A DNA stretch of 37,072 nt from Eubacteriales bacterium (GTDB lineage: Bacteria; Bacillota; Clostridia; Lachnospirales; Lachnospiraceae): contig JAUNFZ010000024.1 in NCBI GenBank assembly GCA_030524785.1, positions 1 through 37,072 on the forward strand. Direction: 5' to 3'. Below the pieces are notes generated by a model. It was not told the DNA's origin, made no database searches, and worked only from the letters and a program-made list of their open reading frames with translations. Every line of letters begins with the position of its first letter. Positions within the stretch are counted from its first letter, which is position 1. A program made the translations under genes and the position numbers. Below, in pieces: positions 23,995 to 32,486 of the stretch.

Positions 23995-24624
23995 TTAGAA
24001 TATTCTGAAATATTCTGAAAATGCAGACGTGATCAGCGCTACAGAAACAGCGCCGGGGTCCGGCGTTCCAACACCTCTTTCTCCAACGTAAAATCCGCGG
24101 CCGCGTTTTGCTACCATCTGTTTTGTGGCCTCCATGCCTTCCGCAGCAGCTTCTGCACAGGCTCTCAGCGCCTCCTCAACTGTGCAGCCTTCTCCGGCAG
24201 CCTGATCAAAGGCCTTGACGGCGGGAATCATAGCGTCCATCATTGTTTTATCTCCCGGCTGTGCTTTGCTCTTTTCCTGCGTTGCCTCCAGAGCAGCGTT
24301 CAGTATGGCGGCAATTTCTTTTGTATCGGGATTCTGTTTCAGATTCTCCCTTTCCTGTACGCAGCCCGCAGCTTTCACTGTAAAAAAGCCAAGCAGCGTG
24401 GTGGCTGTACCGCCGCCTGCAGTAAGAAGCTTCATCCCGGCGTTTTTTAATATTTGTGCCTCCGGTTGACCCTCCCAGGCGGGCAGCGCTTCCCTCACCG
24501 CTTCAAAACATTTTTTCATGTTTGACCCGTGTTCTCCGTCTCCCATCACGGCGTCCAGTTCATTTAAGTATGCCTCATTCGCTTCAATCTTCCTGGCTGC
24601 AGCCTCTATCATTTTTATCAACAT
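23995..24624 (-). CDS. dhaL: Dihydroxyacetone kinase L-like subunit (DhaL)
   Basis: Nucleotide-binding subunit of a two-part Dha-type kinase, 209 residues, all-helical. The metal/ADP loop reads LDAVMGDGEHGSNMKKCFE (about residues 24-42), where most DhaL proteins have GDGDHG; one metal-ligand Asp is Glu here. Further motifs are AGGGTATTLLGFF (about 70), the DKTMMDAMIPA helix (about 124) and the C-terminal GRGFYVGERGVGTPDPGAVS. It begins 3 bp after dhaK. No DhaM phosphotransfer subunit is in the window, so the kinase is probably ATP-driven and may act on dihydroxyacetone or a related ketose such as erythrulose. Confidence 0.9.
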   Translation of the reverse strand: MLIKMIEAAARKIEANEAYLNELDAVMGDGEHGSNMKKCFEAVREALPAWEGQPEAQILKNAGMKLLTAGGGTATTLLGFFTVKAAGCVQERENLKQNPDTKEIAAILNAALEATQEKSKAQPGDKTMMDAMIPAVKAFDQAAGEGCTVEEALRACAEAAAEGMEATKQMVAKRGRGFYVGERGVGTPDPGAVSVALITSAFSEYFRIF

Positions 24625-24627
24625 TCC

Positions 24628-25644
24628 CTACACCTCGCTCTGCTTCGATGCAAACTGTTTAAATCCCAAAGTGTCGGCGGGAGCCAAAAGATATTGTTTT
24701 CGCTTTTCATCAAGCTTCATAACAGAGACAGAAGCTCCGGCCATCTCAAGGCTGGTCATGTATTCTCCCACATAGGCCTTTGCAATTTTGATGCCCCGTT
24801 CTGTCAACAGGCTGTGTACTTCTTTATAAATAATATAAAGCTCCATCAGAGGCGTCGCACCCATGCCGTTTACCAATACACAGACTTCCTCGCCGCTTTC
24901 CACCGGCATATCCTTTAGGATCGCCTCTGTCATCTGCTCTGCCAGAGCTCGGGCGCCCGGCACTTTCATGCGCTTTACGCCGGCCTCCCCATGGATTCCT
25001 GTTCCGAGCTCCATCTCATCCTCCGCAAGAGAAAAACTTGGCTTCCCCACAGATGGAATTGTGCAGGGAGACAGCGCAAACCCAAAAGTTCTTACATGGT
25101 CTGCGGCGTCCTGAGCCGCCCGTTTTACGGTTTCCAGATCATTTCCCTGTTCAGCGCAGGCAGCGGCTACTTTCTGTACCAGGACTGTTCCGGCAACTCC
25201 CCGCCGTCCTGTCGTATTAGGGCTCTCCTCCACCGCAATGTCATCATGCACAACCACCTTTTCTGTCCGGATCCCTTCATCAGCAAGAAGCTCCATCGCC
25301 ATATCAAAATTCAGATTGTCTCCCGTATAATTTTTCGCAATAATAAGAACGCCCTGTCCACTGTCCACCGCACGCACGGCTTCCATCATCTGATCTACAC
25401 TGGGGGAGGTAAATACATCCCCTGCGCAGGCTGCGTCCAACATTCCTGTACCCACAAATCCGCCGTGGGCCGGCTCATGACCGCTTCCTCCTCCGGAAAT
25501 CAGTCCAACCTTTCCTTTTACCGGCGCGTCTGCTCGCACAATCACAGAGGTGCCCGGCAAAATCCGGATATCCGGAGACGCCAGTCTCATTCCCTCTATC
25601 ATATCCTGAATCACCTTATCCGGCGCATTGATTATTTTTTTCAT
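24628..25644 (-). CDS. dhaK: Dihydroxyacetone kinase K-like subunit (DhaK)
   Basis: Substrate-binding subunit of the Dha-type kinase, 338 residues. It starts MKKIINAPDKVIQDMIEGM and shows the substrate-pocket loop GGGSGHEPAHGGFVGTGML (about 45-63), AKNYTGDNLNFDMA (about 97) and the His of TGIHGEAGVKRM (about 210) that forms the covalent hemiaminal with the ketone. AAAGG lies eight bases before the ATG at 25644; an in-frame ATG at 25668 lacks a ribosome site. It lies between the mannitol-dehydrogenase-like gene (27 bp) and dhaL (3 bp), so the kinase probably handles a triose- or tetrulose-like product of this pathway. Confidence 0.92.
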   Translation of the reverse strand: MKKIINAPDKVIQDMIEGMRLASPDIRILPGTSVIVRADAPVKGKVGLISGGGSGHEPAHGGFVGTGMLDAACAGDVFTSPSVDQMMEAVRAVDSGQGVLIIAKNYTGDNLNFDMAMELLADEGIRTEKVVVHDDIAVEESPNTTGRRGVAGTVLVQKVAAACAEQGNDLETVKRAAQDAADHVRTFGFALSPCTIPSVGKPSFSLAEDEMELGTGIHGEAGVKRMKVPGARALAEQMTEAILKDMPVESGEEVCVLVNGMGATPLMELYIIYKEVHSLLTERGIKIAKAYVGEYMTSLEMAGASVSVMKLDEKRKQYLLAPADTLGFKQFASKQSEV

Positions 25645-25671
25645 TCCTGTCACCTTTCTTTTTTGCATACT

Positions 25672-26853
25672 TCACTGTCCGGTGCAAATCTTGTGATAAG
25701 CGGCGGCTGCCCGGCGTACCACCGGATGATCTTCAGAAAGTCCTGTCACCTTCGCCGCCGCTTTCCCGATGCCAAGCTGTGCAATCCAATGCTGCATAAT
25801 CTGTGCCTTTTCATCCCCCGATGCGTCATAAGCCAGGCCGTTGGCAATAGACTGAATCAGATTGACGGGGTCAACACCGTGCTCCAGGCACAGACATGCA
25901 TTTGCCGTCAGCCGGTCATGGCGGGCCAGTTTGCGCAGCGGATCGTAAGCCACCCTGACAATAGGATCAGAAAACGGCTCCTTGCTCTCCGGAAATACCG
26001 CCAGCTCCCACAAGCTGTCCAGAGGAACGCCGTACACTTTTGCAAGCACCGGAACCGCCTCCTCAAGCACCCCGTCTCTGATGCTTCGGATCTGCGGATC
26101 TGCCGCGGCTTCATCAATTGTCTGATACCCTTTCAGATATCCCGCATAAGCCGTTGCCGCGTGAGCGCAGTTTATGGTATGCACCTTTAATTCCTTCAAC
26201 AGATCTATGTCCTCCGGCGTCGTCTGCATCCAGGGAACCCCGGAAAAATCAGCATAAATGGGCTCTCCCACCAACATGGGACATACAACCCCGGCCTCCA
26301 GCTGCAGCGAACTGCTGGACACCGCCCCCACCGGACGGCGCACCACTGCATCCCGCAGAGCCACATGGCTCTCATACCATGTAATTTCCCATGGTTCAAA
26401 AGATTCCCGCAGTTTTCTGTCGATCAGAGGAACCTGGCCGCTTTCATTGGTACACGGAAATATGGTAAGCTTTTTCTCCGTCAGATGCGCCGCCCGCTCT
26501 TTTAAAAGAGGCAGAAGATATTCTATCGCCTCCGGGATATCTGCCGGATAAAGGCACAGCGCAATCACATCCGCCTCAAGAGCAGCCGGACGACAGCCAT
26601 AAGCCTTATCCGCCAGAAACGCCGTATATCCTTCTACAATCCTTTTTCGCGTATCCTCTGCGCGGTATTCCATTACCTCATAGGAGCCCTTCTTCAGCGC
26701 TTTTATGACGGCAGCGTCCCTGTCCAGGAAAGCTACTTCCCATCCGCCCTCAGAAAATACGTTGCCAAGATAACCTTTGCCTTCCCTTCCGGCGCCGATC
26801 ACAAGGATCCGGCCCGCAGGTTTTCTCTCTTTTTTCTGCTCCATAGCTTTCAT
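25672..26853 (-). CDS. Mannitol-1-phosphate 5-dehydrogenase-like (mannitol dehydrogenase family)
   Basis: NAD-dependent polyol or polyol-phosphate oxidoreductase, about 393 residues. The Rossmann motif GRILVIGAGREGKGYLGNVF lies near residue 14, followed by VAFLDRD, CTNESGQVPLIDRKL (about 160), ESHVALRDAVVRR and the C-terminal family core KVHTINCAHAATAYAGYLKG (about 245), where Lys and His are the expected catalytic residues. The frame is open far into the upstream isomerase gene. ATG codons at 26871, 26853 and 26844 are possible; AGG placed eight bases before 26853 favours it, without a strong ribosome site. The substrate may be a non-standard polyol phosphate given the operon. Confidence 0.8.
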   Translation of the reverse strand: MKAMEQKKERKPAGRILVIGAGREGKGYLGNVFSEGGWEVAFLDRDAAVIKALKKGSYEVMEYRAEDTRKRIVEGYTAFLADKAYGCRPAALEADVIALCLYPADIPEAIEYLLPLLKERAAHLTEKKLTIFPCTNESGQVPLIDRKLRESFEPWEITWYESHVALRDAVVRRPVGAVSSSSLQLEAGVVCPMLVGEPIYADFSGVPWMQTTPEDIDLLKELKVHTINCAHAATAYAGYLKGYQTIDEAAADPQIRSIRDGVLEEAVPVLAKVYGVPLDSLWELAVFPESKEPFSDPIVRVAYDPLRKLARHDRLTANACLCLEHGVDPVNLIQSIANGLAYDASGDEKAQIMQHWIAQLGIGKAAAKVTGLSEDHPVVRRAAAAYHKICTGQ

Positions 26854-26875
26854 TTCTTTGACCTGTCCCATGGAT

Positions 26876-27562
26876 TTAGTCTCTGGCCGCAGGATATTCA
26901 TTACAGAGCAACCGGTAGGCAGGCTCATCCTCCTCGACAGCCGGAAATCTTCCCAGTTCTTCCAAAAAGTAATTATCCGTATTGTCGTCATTACACATGG
27001 AGACTTCGCCCAAAAGCACTTCTCCCGTTCCCGGCTCCACTACGATCTCGTGGTAATAATACGGATACATGGTCACGCTCTCTCCCGGCTTCAAAACAAC
27101 GGTGCTTCCCGCCGGTACAACATATTCCCGGCCGTCCGAGAAAACTTCCACAGGTCTTTCAAGATCAAGACTGTTGTCCTCGCGGTTTGCATGGTAAAGC
27201 TTCACCAGAAGATTCCCGCCGCCTCTGTTGATCAGGTCCTCCATTTTATTCCAGTGAAAATGCATCGGCGACACCTGTCCCTCAATCAGACGGCAGAGCT
27301 TTTCCGCATAAGTCTTTGTATATTTAGGATTTTTTACATTGCCGTTTCGAATGGTAATCAGTGTGTTTCCCAATTTTTCCCAGTTTCCTGCACCATAATC
27401 CGTAACGTCCCATCCCAGCATATTATCCCGGATCTCGTCATACTCGTGTCCTTTGCTTTTCCATTCCTCCGGTGTAAAACTTAAAAACGGCGGAAGCTTA
27501 AAACCTTCCCTCTGAATAAGAGCTTCCATTTCCCGTATTCTCTGATTAATCTCTGAACGCTT
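26876..27562 (-). CDS. D-lyxose/D-mannose ketol-isomerase family protein
   Basis: Cupin-fold sugar isomerase of the D-lyxose isomerase family (YdaE type), 228 residues; known members interconvert D-lyxose/D-xylulose and D-mannose/D-fructose. The metal site is visible as HFHWNKMEDLINRGGG (about residues 105-120) and the later YPYYYHEIVVEPG His (about 175). N-terminal KRSEINQRIREMEAL and the segment FTPEEWKSKG, then YDEIRDNMLGWDVTDYG, are typical. ATG at 27562 has GGAGG seven bases upstream. It lies between the PfkB kinase (54 bp) and the mannitol-dehydrogenase-like gene. The natural substrate in this pathway is not determined. Confidence 0.85.
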   Translation of the reverse strand, partial: KRSEINQRIREMEALIQREGFKLPPFLSFTPEEWKSKGHEYDEIRDNMLGWDVTDYGAGNWEKLGNTLITIRNGNVKNPKYTKTYAEKLCRLIEGQVSPMHFHWNKMEDLINRGGGNLLVKLYHANREDNSLDLERPVEVFSDGREYVVPAGSTVVLKPGESVTMYPYYYHEIVVEPGTGEVLLGEVSMCNDDNTDNYFLEELGRFPAVEEDEPAYRLLCNEYPAARD

Positions 27563-27592
27563 CATTCCTTTTCCTCCATTCTTTTGTCGTTT

Positions 27593-27606
27593 GAGAAACG
27601 CTTTCA
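27593..27606. promoter_or_regulatory. cre-like site (CcpA) inside the sugar operon
   Basis: GAGAAACGCTTTCA matches the Gram-positive cre consensus TGNAARCGNWWWCA at all constrained positions except the leading TG. It also forms a small hairpin with the preceding GAAACGC. It sits 30 bp before the lyxose isomerase start, where bound CcpA could act as a roadblock. Weak evidence. Confidence 0.3.
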
Positions 27607-27616
27607 CCGGCGTTTC

Positions 27617-28561
27617 CTAAAATTTATACTGCTCTACTTCCTCACGGGTGGGAACGCTGGACATTGCCCCTGTTTTCCGTATAGAAAGAGCTGCCGTCTT
27701 GTTCGCATAAACGCAGGCTTCCTCCATCTGCCGCTTGTCGGGCTGCTTTAGGCTGCCGTTTCTCAGCATCCAGCTTAAAAATCCTCCCAGAAAACAGTCG
27801 CCTGCCCCGGTAGTATCCACTGCTTCCGTCTGAAAAGAATCTGCATGTCCGAAACCGCCCCGGAAATAGTAATCGCACCCTTCGTTTCCCTTTGTCACAA
27901 GAACGATTCCCGCGCCGTTTTCAAGGAGTTTTTCCGCAGATCTTCGGCCGCTTCCTCCGGTAAGCACCTCCAGCTCCTCCTCTGTTACCTTCACAATATC
28001 CGCCCATGCAAGAGGGGTTTGCAGTACGCGAAGGGCATCCTCTTTTGTCTCATAAAAGCCTGGCCGGTAATTCACATCGTAAGAGATCAACATTCCTCTC
28101 TTTTTCGCTTCCTCAAGAAGCCTCGGCTGGGCTTCCCGCGTTTTTCCACAGGCCATTGCGTTGGAAGATACGTGAAGAACCCGGTATTTCAGGATTTCCT
28201 CCACGTCGATCTGGTCATAAGAAACCATCTTGTCCGCTCCGGGACGGTTTACCGAAGAATATTCCCGCTGACCGTCTTCTTTCAGATGCACAAACGTAAG
28301 ATTTGTCCCGCATCCGGGTGTAAAAATCATTTTTTCTGTGTGAACGCCGTACTGTGAAATTCTCTCTTTCAGGAATTGCCCAAAATGGTCTCTCCCCACA
28401 CCGCCCACAAAGGCGGCGGGTATTCCCTGGCGGGCCAGCACTACGCACATGTTCGCCACACTTCCTCCCGGACAGGCCTTATAGACCGTACAGCCGTCGT
28501 CCATACCCATGGGGATAAAATCAATCACGCTTTCACCAAATCCAACTACTCCGTTGATCAT
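27617..28561 (-). CDS. PfkB-family sugar kinase (fructokinase-like)
   Basis: ATP-dependent sugar kinase, 314 residues. N-terminal VVGFGESVIDFIPMG, PfkB signature 1 PGGSVANMCVVLARQG (about residues 31-46), then DVNYRPGFYE (about 165) as in fructokinases, and the C-terminal VDTTGAGDCFLGGFLSWML with the catalytic Asp (about 250). ATG at 28561 follows GGAGGG at short spacing. It is placed between the hexuloisomerase-like and lyxose-isomerase-like genes. Fructose or another ketose is likely; specificity cannot be read. Confidence 0.87.
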   Translation of the reverse strand: MINGVVGFGESVIDFIPMGMDDGCTVYKACPGGSVANMCVVLARQGIPAAFVGGVGRDHFGQFLKERISQYGVHTEKMIFTPGCGTNLTFVHLKEDGQREYSSVNRPGADKMVSYDQIDVEEILKYRVLHVSSNAMACGKTREAQPRLLEEAKKRGMLISYDVNYRPGFYETKEDALRVLQTPLAWADIVKVTEEELEVLTGGSGRRSAEKLLENGAGIVLVTKGNEGCDYYFRGGFGHADSFQTEAVDTTGAGDCFLGGFLSWMLRNGSLKQPDKRQMEEACVYANKTAALSIRKTGAMSSVPTREEVEQYKF

Positions 28562-28571
28562 AAGCCCTCCG

Positions 28572-29147
28572 TTATTCCAGATTTACATGATTCGAAAACA
28601 TCTCGTCAGAATCCCATCCCCGCTTTTTCATCAGACGCACAATCACCAGATCCAGCACCAGCAGGATGCACTGCTCAAACAGCGACGCCATGGGCTGAAT
28701 AGACTCCACTTTAATATCACCCTCCCGGTGAAGGCGGTTCAGCTTTGTGGCCGGAGCGTTTATATACACCGGATAATCCGCAATATCGTCAATAGCCGAT
28801 CCGGGCTTTATCGTAATCAGTCCTATTTTTCCGCCAAGCTTCTTCGCCTTTCTGGCAATCGCTACCTGTCCTTCCGTCTCGCCGGAACCGGAGGCAATAA
28901 TCAGAAGATCGCCCGCCTGCAGTCCTGGGGTCACTACCTCCCCCAGCACGTAGACCGAAATTCCCATGTGCATCAGCCGCATGGCAAATTCGCGTATGCT
29001 CAGACCGGATCTTCCGGAACCCGAGATAAATACATGCGGCGCTTCCATGATCGCATTTGTCAGAGCCTCCACCCGGCAGTCATCCACCGTAGAAAGGGCC
29101 GCAGAAATTTCTGTAATCAGCTCCTCCATATATTCCAGTTTTTTCAT
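28572..29147 (-). CDS. hxlB: 6-phospho-3-hexuloisomerase-like SIS protein
   Basis: SIS-domain isomerase of 191 residues. Family members interconvert fructose 6-phosphate and arabino-3-hexulose 6-phosphate (ribulose-monophosphate cycle). Visible marks are FISGSGRSGLSIREFAMRLM (about residues 39-58), VTPGLQAGDLLIIASGSGET (about 72-91), the SIQPMASLFEQ region (about 149) and the C-terminal HVNLE, which matches the usual HANLE ending with its conserved His. It starts 2 bp after the partner aldolase gene, preceded by GGAG. The pairing with an HPS-like protein strongly supports the assignment. Confidence 0.87.
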   Translation of the reverse strand: MKKLEYMEELITEISAALSTVDDCRVEALTNAIMEAPHVFISGSGRSGLSIREFAMRLMHMGISVYVLGEVVTPGLQAGDLLIIASGSGETEGQVAIARKAKKLGGKIGLITIKPGSAIDDIADYPVYINAPATKLNRLHREGDIKVESIQPMASLFEQCILLVLDLVIVRLMKKRGWDSDEMFSNHVNLE

Positions 29148-29149
29148 AT

Positions 29150-29782
29150 CTACACTCCATTCACTTCTGCTGCAATTTTTCTCATTTCTTCCTTTATATC
29201 TTCTGCGGCAAAGAGCCTAGAACCAAGAATAATATGATCCGGTCCTGCCGCCGCTATTTCTTTGATGTCATGAAGCCCGATTCCTCCGGCTACCGCACAC
29301 TTGGACTTTTTCAGAATCTTTTTCGCAAGTTTCAGATCCTCCAGCGGGGATTTGTCTCCCCTGCCGTCAAAGGCGGTATGTACCTGAATATAGTCAGCGC
29401 CGAACTCATCATATGCCTCCAGCCATTCCTCCAGGCCGCGGACAGCAATCATATCGATCATCACTTTGGCTTTGTCCTTACGAGCCTGCTTTACTGCGTT
29501 TTGTACCGTTTCAGGATTGGCAGCGCCGCAGACTGTCACAATAGACGCCCCCGCTTCATACGCAATGTGGGCTTCATAATCTCCCGCGTCCATCATTTTG
29601 TAATCTGCCAGAATATCGTGTTTTGGAAACCGCTCCCTCATTCTTCGGATCGCGTTTGTTCCTTCCCTCAGTACCAAAGGCGTCCCTATCTCAAACACCT
29701 GTACCTGATCCGCCAGCATCGCAGCCATCTCAATGGCCTGATCCAGCGAAAATGTATCTAATGCAATCTGAAATGTCGTCAT
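29150..29782 (-). CDS. hxlA: 3-hexulose-6-phosphate synthase / KGPDC-like aldolase
   Basis: TIM-barrel enzyme of the OMP-decarboxylase superfamily, 210 residues. Residues expected at the active site are present: Asp9 (IALD), Glu31 (VFEIGTP) and the signature ADYKMMDAG with Asp60, Lys62 and Asp65; HTAFDGRG and GGIGLHDI bind phosphate. Family members either join formaldehyde to ribulose 5-phosphate (or the reverse) or decarboxylate 3-keto-L-gulonate 6-phosphate. The adjoining 6-phospho-3-hexuloisomerase favours the hexulose reaction. ATG at 29782 has GGAGG seven bases upstream. In a sugar-uptake operon the reverse direction would yield ribulose 5-phosphate plus formaldehyde, which is unusual; another aldehyde is possible. 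Confidence 0.85.
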   Translation of the reverse strand: MTTFQIALDTFSLDQAIEMAAMLADQVQVFEIGTPLVLREGTNAIRRMRERFPKHDILADYKMMDAGDYEAHIAYEAGASIVTVCGAANPETVQNAVKQARKDKAKVMIDMIAVRGLEEWLEAYDEFGADYIQVHTAFDGRGDKSPLEDLKLAKKILKKSKCAVAGGIGLHDIKEIAAAGPDHIILGSRLFAAEDIKEEMRKIAAEVNGV

Positions 29783-29800
29783 ATTCTTTCCTCCAAACAC

Positions 29801-30811
29801 TCAGCTTATTTTCTGTTTCAGTTTTGGTAAAAACATACTCAGCAGCACCGCGCAGAAAAGCAGCGTCGCCCGAATCACATACTGCATATATACGCTCACA
29901 TTCAGAAGCGTCATTCCGTTTGCAATAACACCGATAAAAATGATACCCAGCAGCGTACCTGTAATTTTTCCCACTCCGCCGGTCATGGAAGTTCCGCCGA
30001 TTACCACTGCAGAAATAACGTCCGTCTCCCAGCCTTTTCCAAAGTTAAAGGTAGCCTGCAGTACCTGTGCTGAATTTATAAAACCTCCGATCGCTGCAAA
30101 CACAGCGGTAACTACAAAGCAGAACATTTCTGTACGGAGCACATTGATACCTGCCAGCCGGGCCGCCTCCTTATTTCCTCCCACTGCGTATATTGAACGT
30201 CCCATTGGGGTATATTCCATAATAAAATAGGAAATCGCAAAGGCAATGATTAAAAGAATCGCCGGTATCGGTATATTTCCCACTCTGCCTATTCCTATGT
30301 TGTTGAACCATCCGGGCATCTTCCCCGCAATAGGAAAACCGCCGCAGATAATTCCCGCCAGTCCATAGAGGAAAAGCTGCGTCGCCAGCGTAATGATAAA
30401 TGCCGGCATTTTAAAGCGTACCTCCGCAAATCCGTGAAACATGCCGAGGAGGGCGGATACAAAGAGAGCAATCAGCATACCGATCACCGCCGCCGCAGTC
30501 AGGCTCATCCCTGTCATTGCCGGAAGCCTGTCGCAACAAAAAGCCGCGATAACACCGGACAAAGCCACCACAGATCCGATGGAAAGATCGATCTGCGCCG
30601 CAATAATTACCATCGTCATTCCAAAAGCGATAATGCCTTTCATAGAAACTGCTTTCAAAATATTCAGCCAGTTAGAAACCGTCAGAAAAGACGGGCTTGC
30701 AATTGAAAGAAATATGATCAGCATCAGCAGAACAATTGCAATAATATGATCCAGAATAAACAGCTTCAGCCTGGTGCTGAAACCTGCCCGGGTATTTTCC
30801 TGAACACTCAA
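29801..30811 (-). CDS. rbsC: Sugar ABC transporter permease (RbsC family)
   Basis: Membrane channel of a ribose/xylose/galactose-type importer, about 336 residues with eight to ten hydrophobic segments. Family blocks include GIIAFGMTMVIIAAQIDLSIGS (about residues 56-77), the NKEAARLAGINV coupling helix (about 215) and VVIGGTSMTGGVGKITGTLLG (about 265-285). The first in-frame start (TTG 30820) would sit directly on the ribosome site AAAGGAG; a TTG three codons later (30811) has nine-base spacing, so I use it. It follows the ATPase gene by 5 bp. Confidence 0.9.
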   Translation of the reverse strand: MSVQENTRAGFSTRLKLFILDHIIAIVLLMLIIFLSIASPSFLTVSNWLNILKAVSMKGIIAFGMTMVIIAAQIDLSIGSVVALSGVIAAFCCDRLPAMTGMSLTAAAVIGMLIALFVSALLGMFHGFAEVRFKMPAFIITLATQLFLYGLAGIICGGFPIAGKMPGWFNNIGIGRVGNIPIPAILLIIAFAISYFIMEYTPMGRSIYAVGGNKEAARLAGINVLRTEMFCFVVTAVFAAIGGFINSAQVLQATFNFGKGWETDVISAVVIGGTSMTGGVGKITGTLLGIIFIGVIANGMTLLNVSVYMQYVIRATLLFCAVLLSMFLPKLKQKIS

Positions 30812-30816
30812 ACCTA

Positions 30817-32334
30817 TCAACTCCTTTCCCTGTCAAACATAATTTCAGGTGGTATCTCTCCCGACATGCAGCACGCATAGAGTTCCTCCACAGGACATTT
30901 GTCAGGGTCTACCTCACCTACCAGTCTTCCGTGGCACATAATCAATATCCGGTTGCACACTTCCAGAAGTTCTTCCAATTCCGTAGAAACGAAAATTGTG
31001 GAAACGCCTTTTTTGCTCTCAGACCACATAATTTCAAAAATCTGCTGTTTCGCATTTACATCAATGCCCCTGGATGGCTCATCATAAAGCATGATCTTGG
31101 GTTTCGTGCTGAGCCAGTTCCCAACCACTACTTTCTGCTGATTTCCGCCGGAAAGCGTGCTGCAGGGCGCGTCCAGGCCGGGAATCCGTATCTGCAGGCT
31201 GTCCACCTGCTCCTTTGCATTTTTGTCCCTGCGCTGCTTGTCCTCCAGAATCTTTGCCTTTGTGTTGATTCTGATACTGGCATAATTCAGATTATCCTTT
31301 ACCGAGTGAATCAGAATTACCCCCTGTGACTTTCTTTCCTCCGGCGTCAGCCCTACACCGGCGTCAATCATATGGATTGGATCAAATTTTGTAATTTTTT
31401 TGCCCTCAATCTCCACGGTGCCGCTCAGAAATTTGTCCGCGCCGAAAATGGCCCTCAAAAGCTCTGTCCGACCGCTTCCAAGCATCCCTGCAATTCCCAG
31501 CACCTCACCCTTATAGAGATCAAAGGTGATATTCTGAAAGGTTTTTTTCTGGGTCAGCCCCTTTACCGACATGATGACCTCTTTGCCCGGCTTTACATCC
31601 TCCGGCCGTTTCCGGATCGATGTTTCTCCGAACATCATATTGATGATCGTCCTGTTGTCCGTACCCTCCAGTGGTCTTTGTCCCACAAACTTTCCATCCC
31701 GCAGAACAATGACCTCGTCCGCTACCTGGTGAATCTCCTGCAGCTTATGGGTGATGTATATCACGATAATGTCTTTTTCCTTCAGCGTCTTTATAAAATC
31801 CAGAAGATTCTGTACCTCGCCCTGGGCCAGCGACGACGTAGGCTCGTCCAGCATCAGCACCTTCGGCTGAAAGCTCAGCGCCCTTGTGATCTCCACAATC
31901 TGCCGCTGCCACATACTCAGATCCTCCACTTTTCTGTGAGAATCTATGGCAATCCCCATGGTTTTCAGAAGTTCATCCGCTTCCTGGTAAGCCCGCTTCC
32001 AGTCGATCACTCTGCCCTTTTTCGGCATACGGTTCAGAAAAATATTTTCTGCCACTGTAAGCCCCGGAATCAGGCTCATTTCCTGATAGACCGTCACAAT
32101 TCCTTTTTCATGGGCGTCTCTGGGCGTTTTCAGCTCCAAACTCTGATCGTCCATAAAAAGTTCGCCGCTGGTTGGCAAAATAACGCCTGCCAGTAATTTT
32201 ACAAATGTGGATTTTCCGGAACCGTTTTTCCCCAGCAGCGCGTAAACTCTGCCGCTCTCAAGTTCCAGGGAAATATTGTCGAGAGCCCGGCAGCCCGGAT
32301 AATCCTTTACGATATTTCTCGCCGTTACCTTCAT
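30817..32334 (-). CDS. rbsA: Sugar ABC transporter ATP-binding protein (RbsA family)
   Basis: Tandem-domain ATPase of the importer, 505 residues. Domain 1 has Walker A GKNGSGKST (about residue 38), signature LSMWQRQIVEI and Walker B VLMLDEPTSSL; domain 2 has the degenerate Walker A GMLGSGRTELL (about 285), signature LSGGNQQKVVVG and Walker B MLYDEPSRGIDV. This asymmetry is normal for RbsA/MglA. ATG at 32334 follows AAAGGA seven bases upstream; 12 further in-frame codons upstream have no ribosome site. About 150 bp separate it from the binding-protein gene, including a stable hairpin. Confidence 0.93.
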   Translation of the reverse strand: MKVTARNIVKDYPGCRALDNISLELESGRVYALLGKNGSGKSTFVKLLAGVILPTSGELFMDDQSLELKTPRDAHEKGIVTVYQEMSLIPGLTVAENIFLNRMPKKGRVIDWKRAYQEADELLKTMGIAIDSHRKVEDLSMWQRQIVEITRALSFQPKVLMLDEPTSSLAQGEVQNLLDFIKTLKEKDIIVIYITHKLQEIHQVADEVIVLRDGKFVGQRPLEGTDNRTIINMMFGETSIRKRPEDVKPGKEVIMSVKGLTQKKTFQNITFDLYKGEVLGIAGMLGSGRTELLRAIFGADKFLSGTVEIEGKKITKFDPIHMIDAGVGLTPEERKSQGVILIHSVKDNLNYASIRINTKAKILEDKQRRDKNAKEQVDSLQIRIPGLDAPCSTLSGGNQQKVVVGNWLSTKPKIMLYDEPSRGIDVNAKQQIFEIMWSESKKGVSTIFVSTELEELLEVCNRILIMCHGRLVGEVDPDKCPVEELYACCMSGEIPPEIMFDRERS

Positions 32335-32427
32335 ACTCAAATCCTTTCTCCTAATCTGGCCGGCCCGCACGAGATCCGAGTTTTCTCTGGCAGCAAGACA
32401 GCCAGACGTTCATTTCTGTCTTTTTAA

Positions 32428-32460
32428 GGCTCTGACCGATTCCACGTCCCGGCCAGAGCC
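32428..32460 (-). other. Intercistronic hairpin between binding protein and RbsA
   Basis: GGCTCTGACC (32428-32437) and GGCCAGAGCC (32451-32460) form a 10-bp stem with one G-U pair. On the minus strand it is followed by TTAAAAAG rather than a T-run. Such hairpins commonly protect the upstream message and give excess binding protein. Confidence 0.5.
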
Positions 32461-32486
32461 TTTCTCAGTGATAAGGATTCTGTCTT

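Noticed and set aside
24991..26190. 399-codon plus-strand open frame opposite dhaK and the MtlD-like gene
   Set aside because: Composition is typical of an antisense shadow and both sense genes have clear family motifs.
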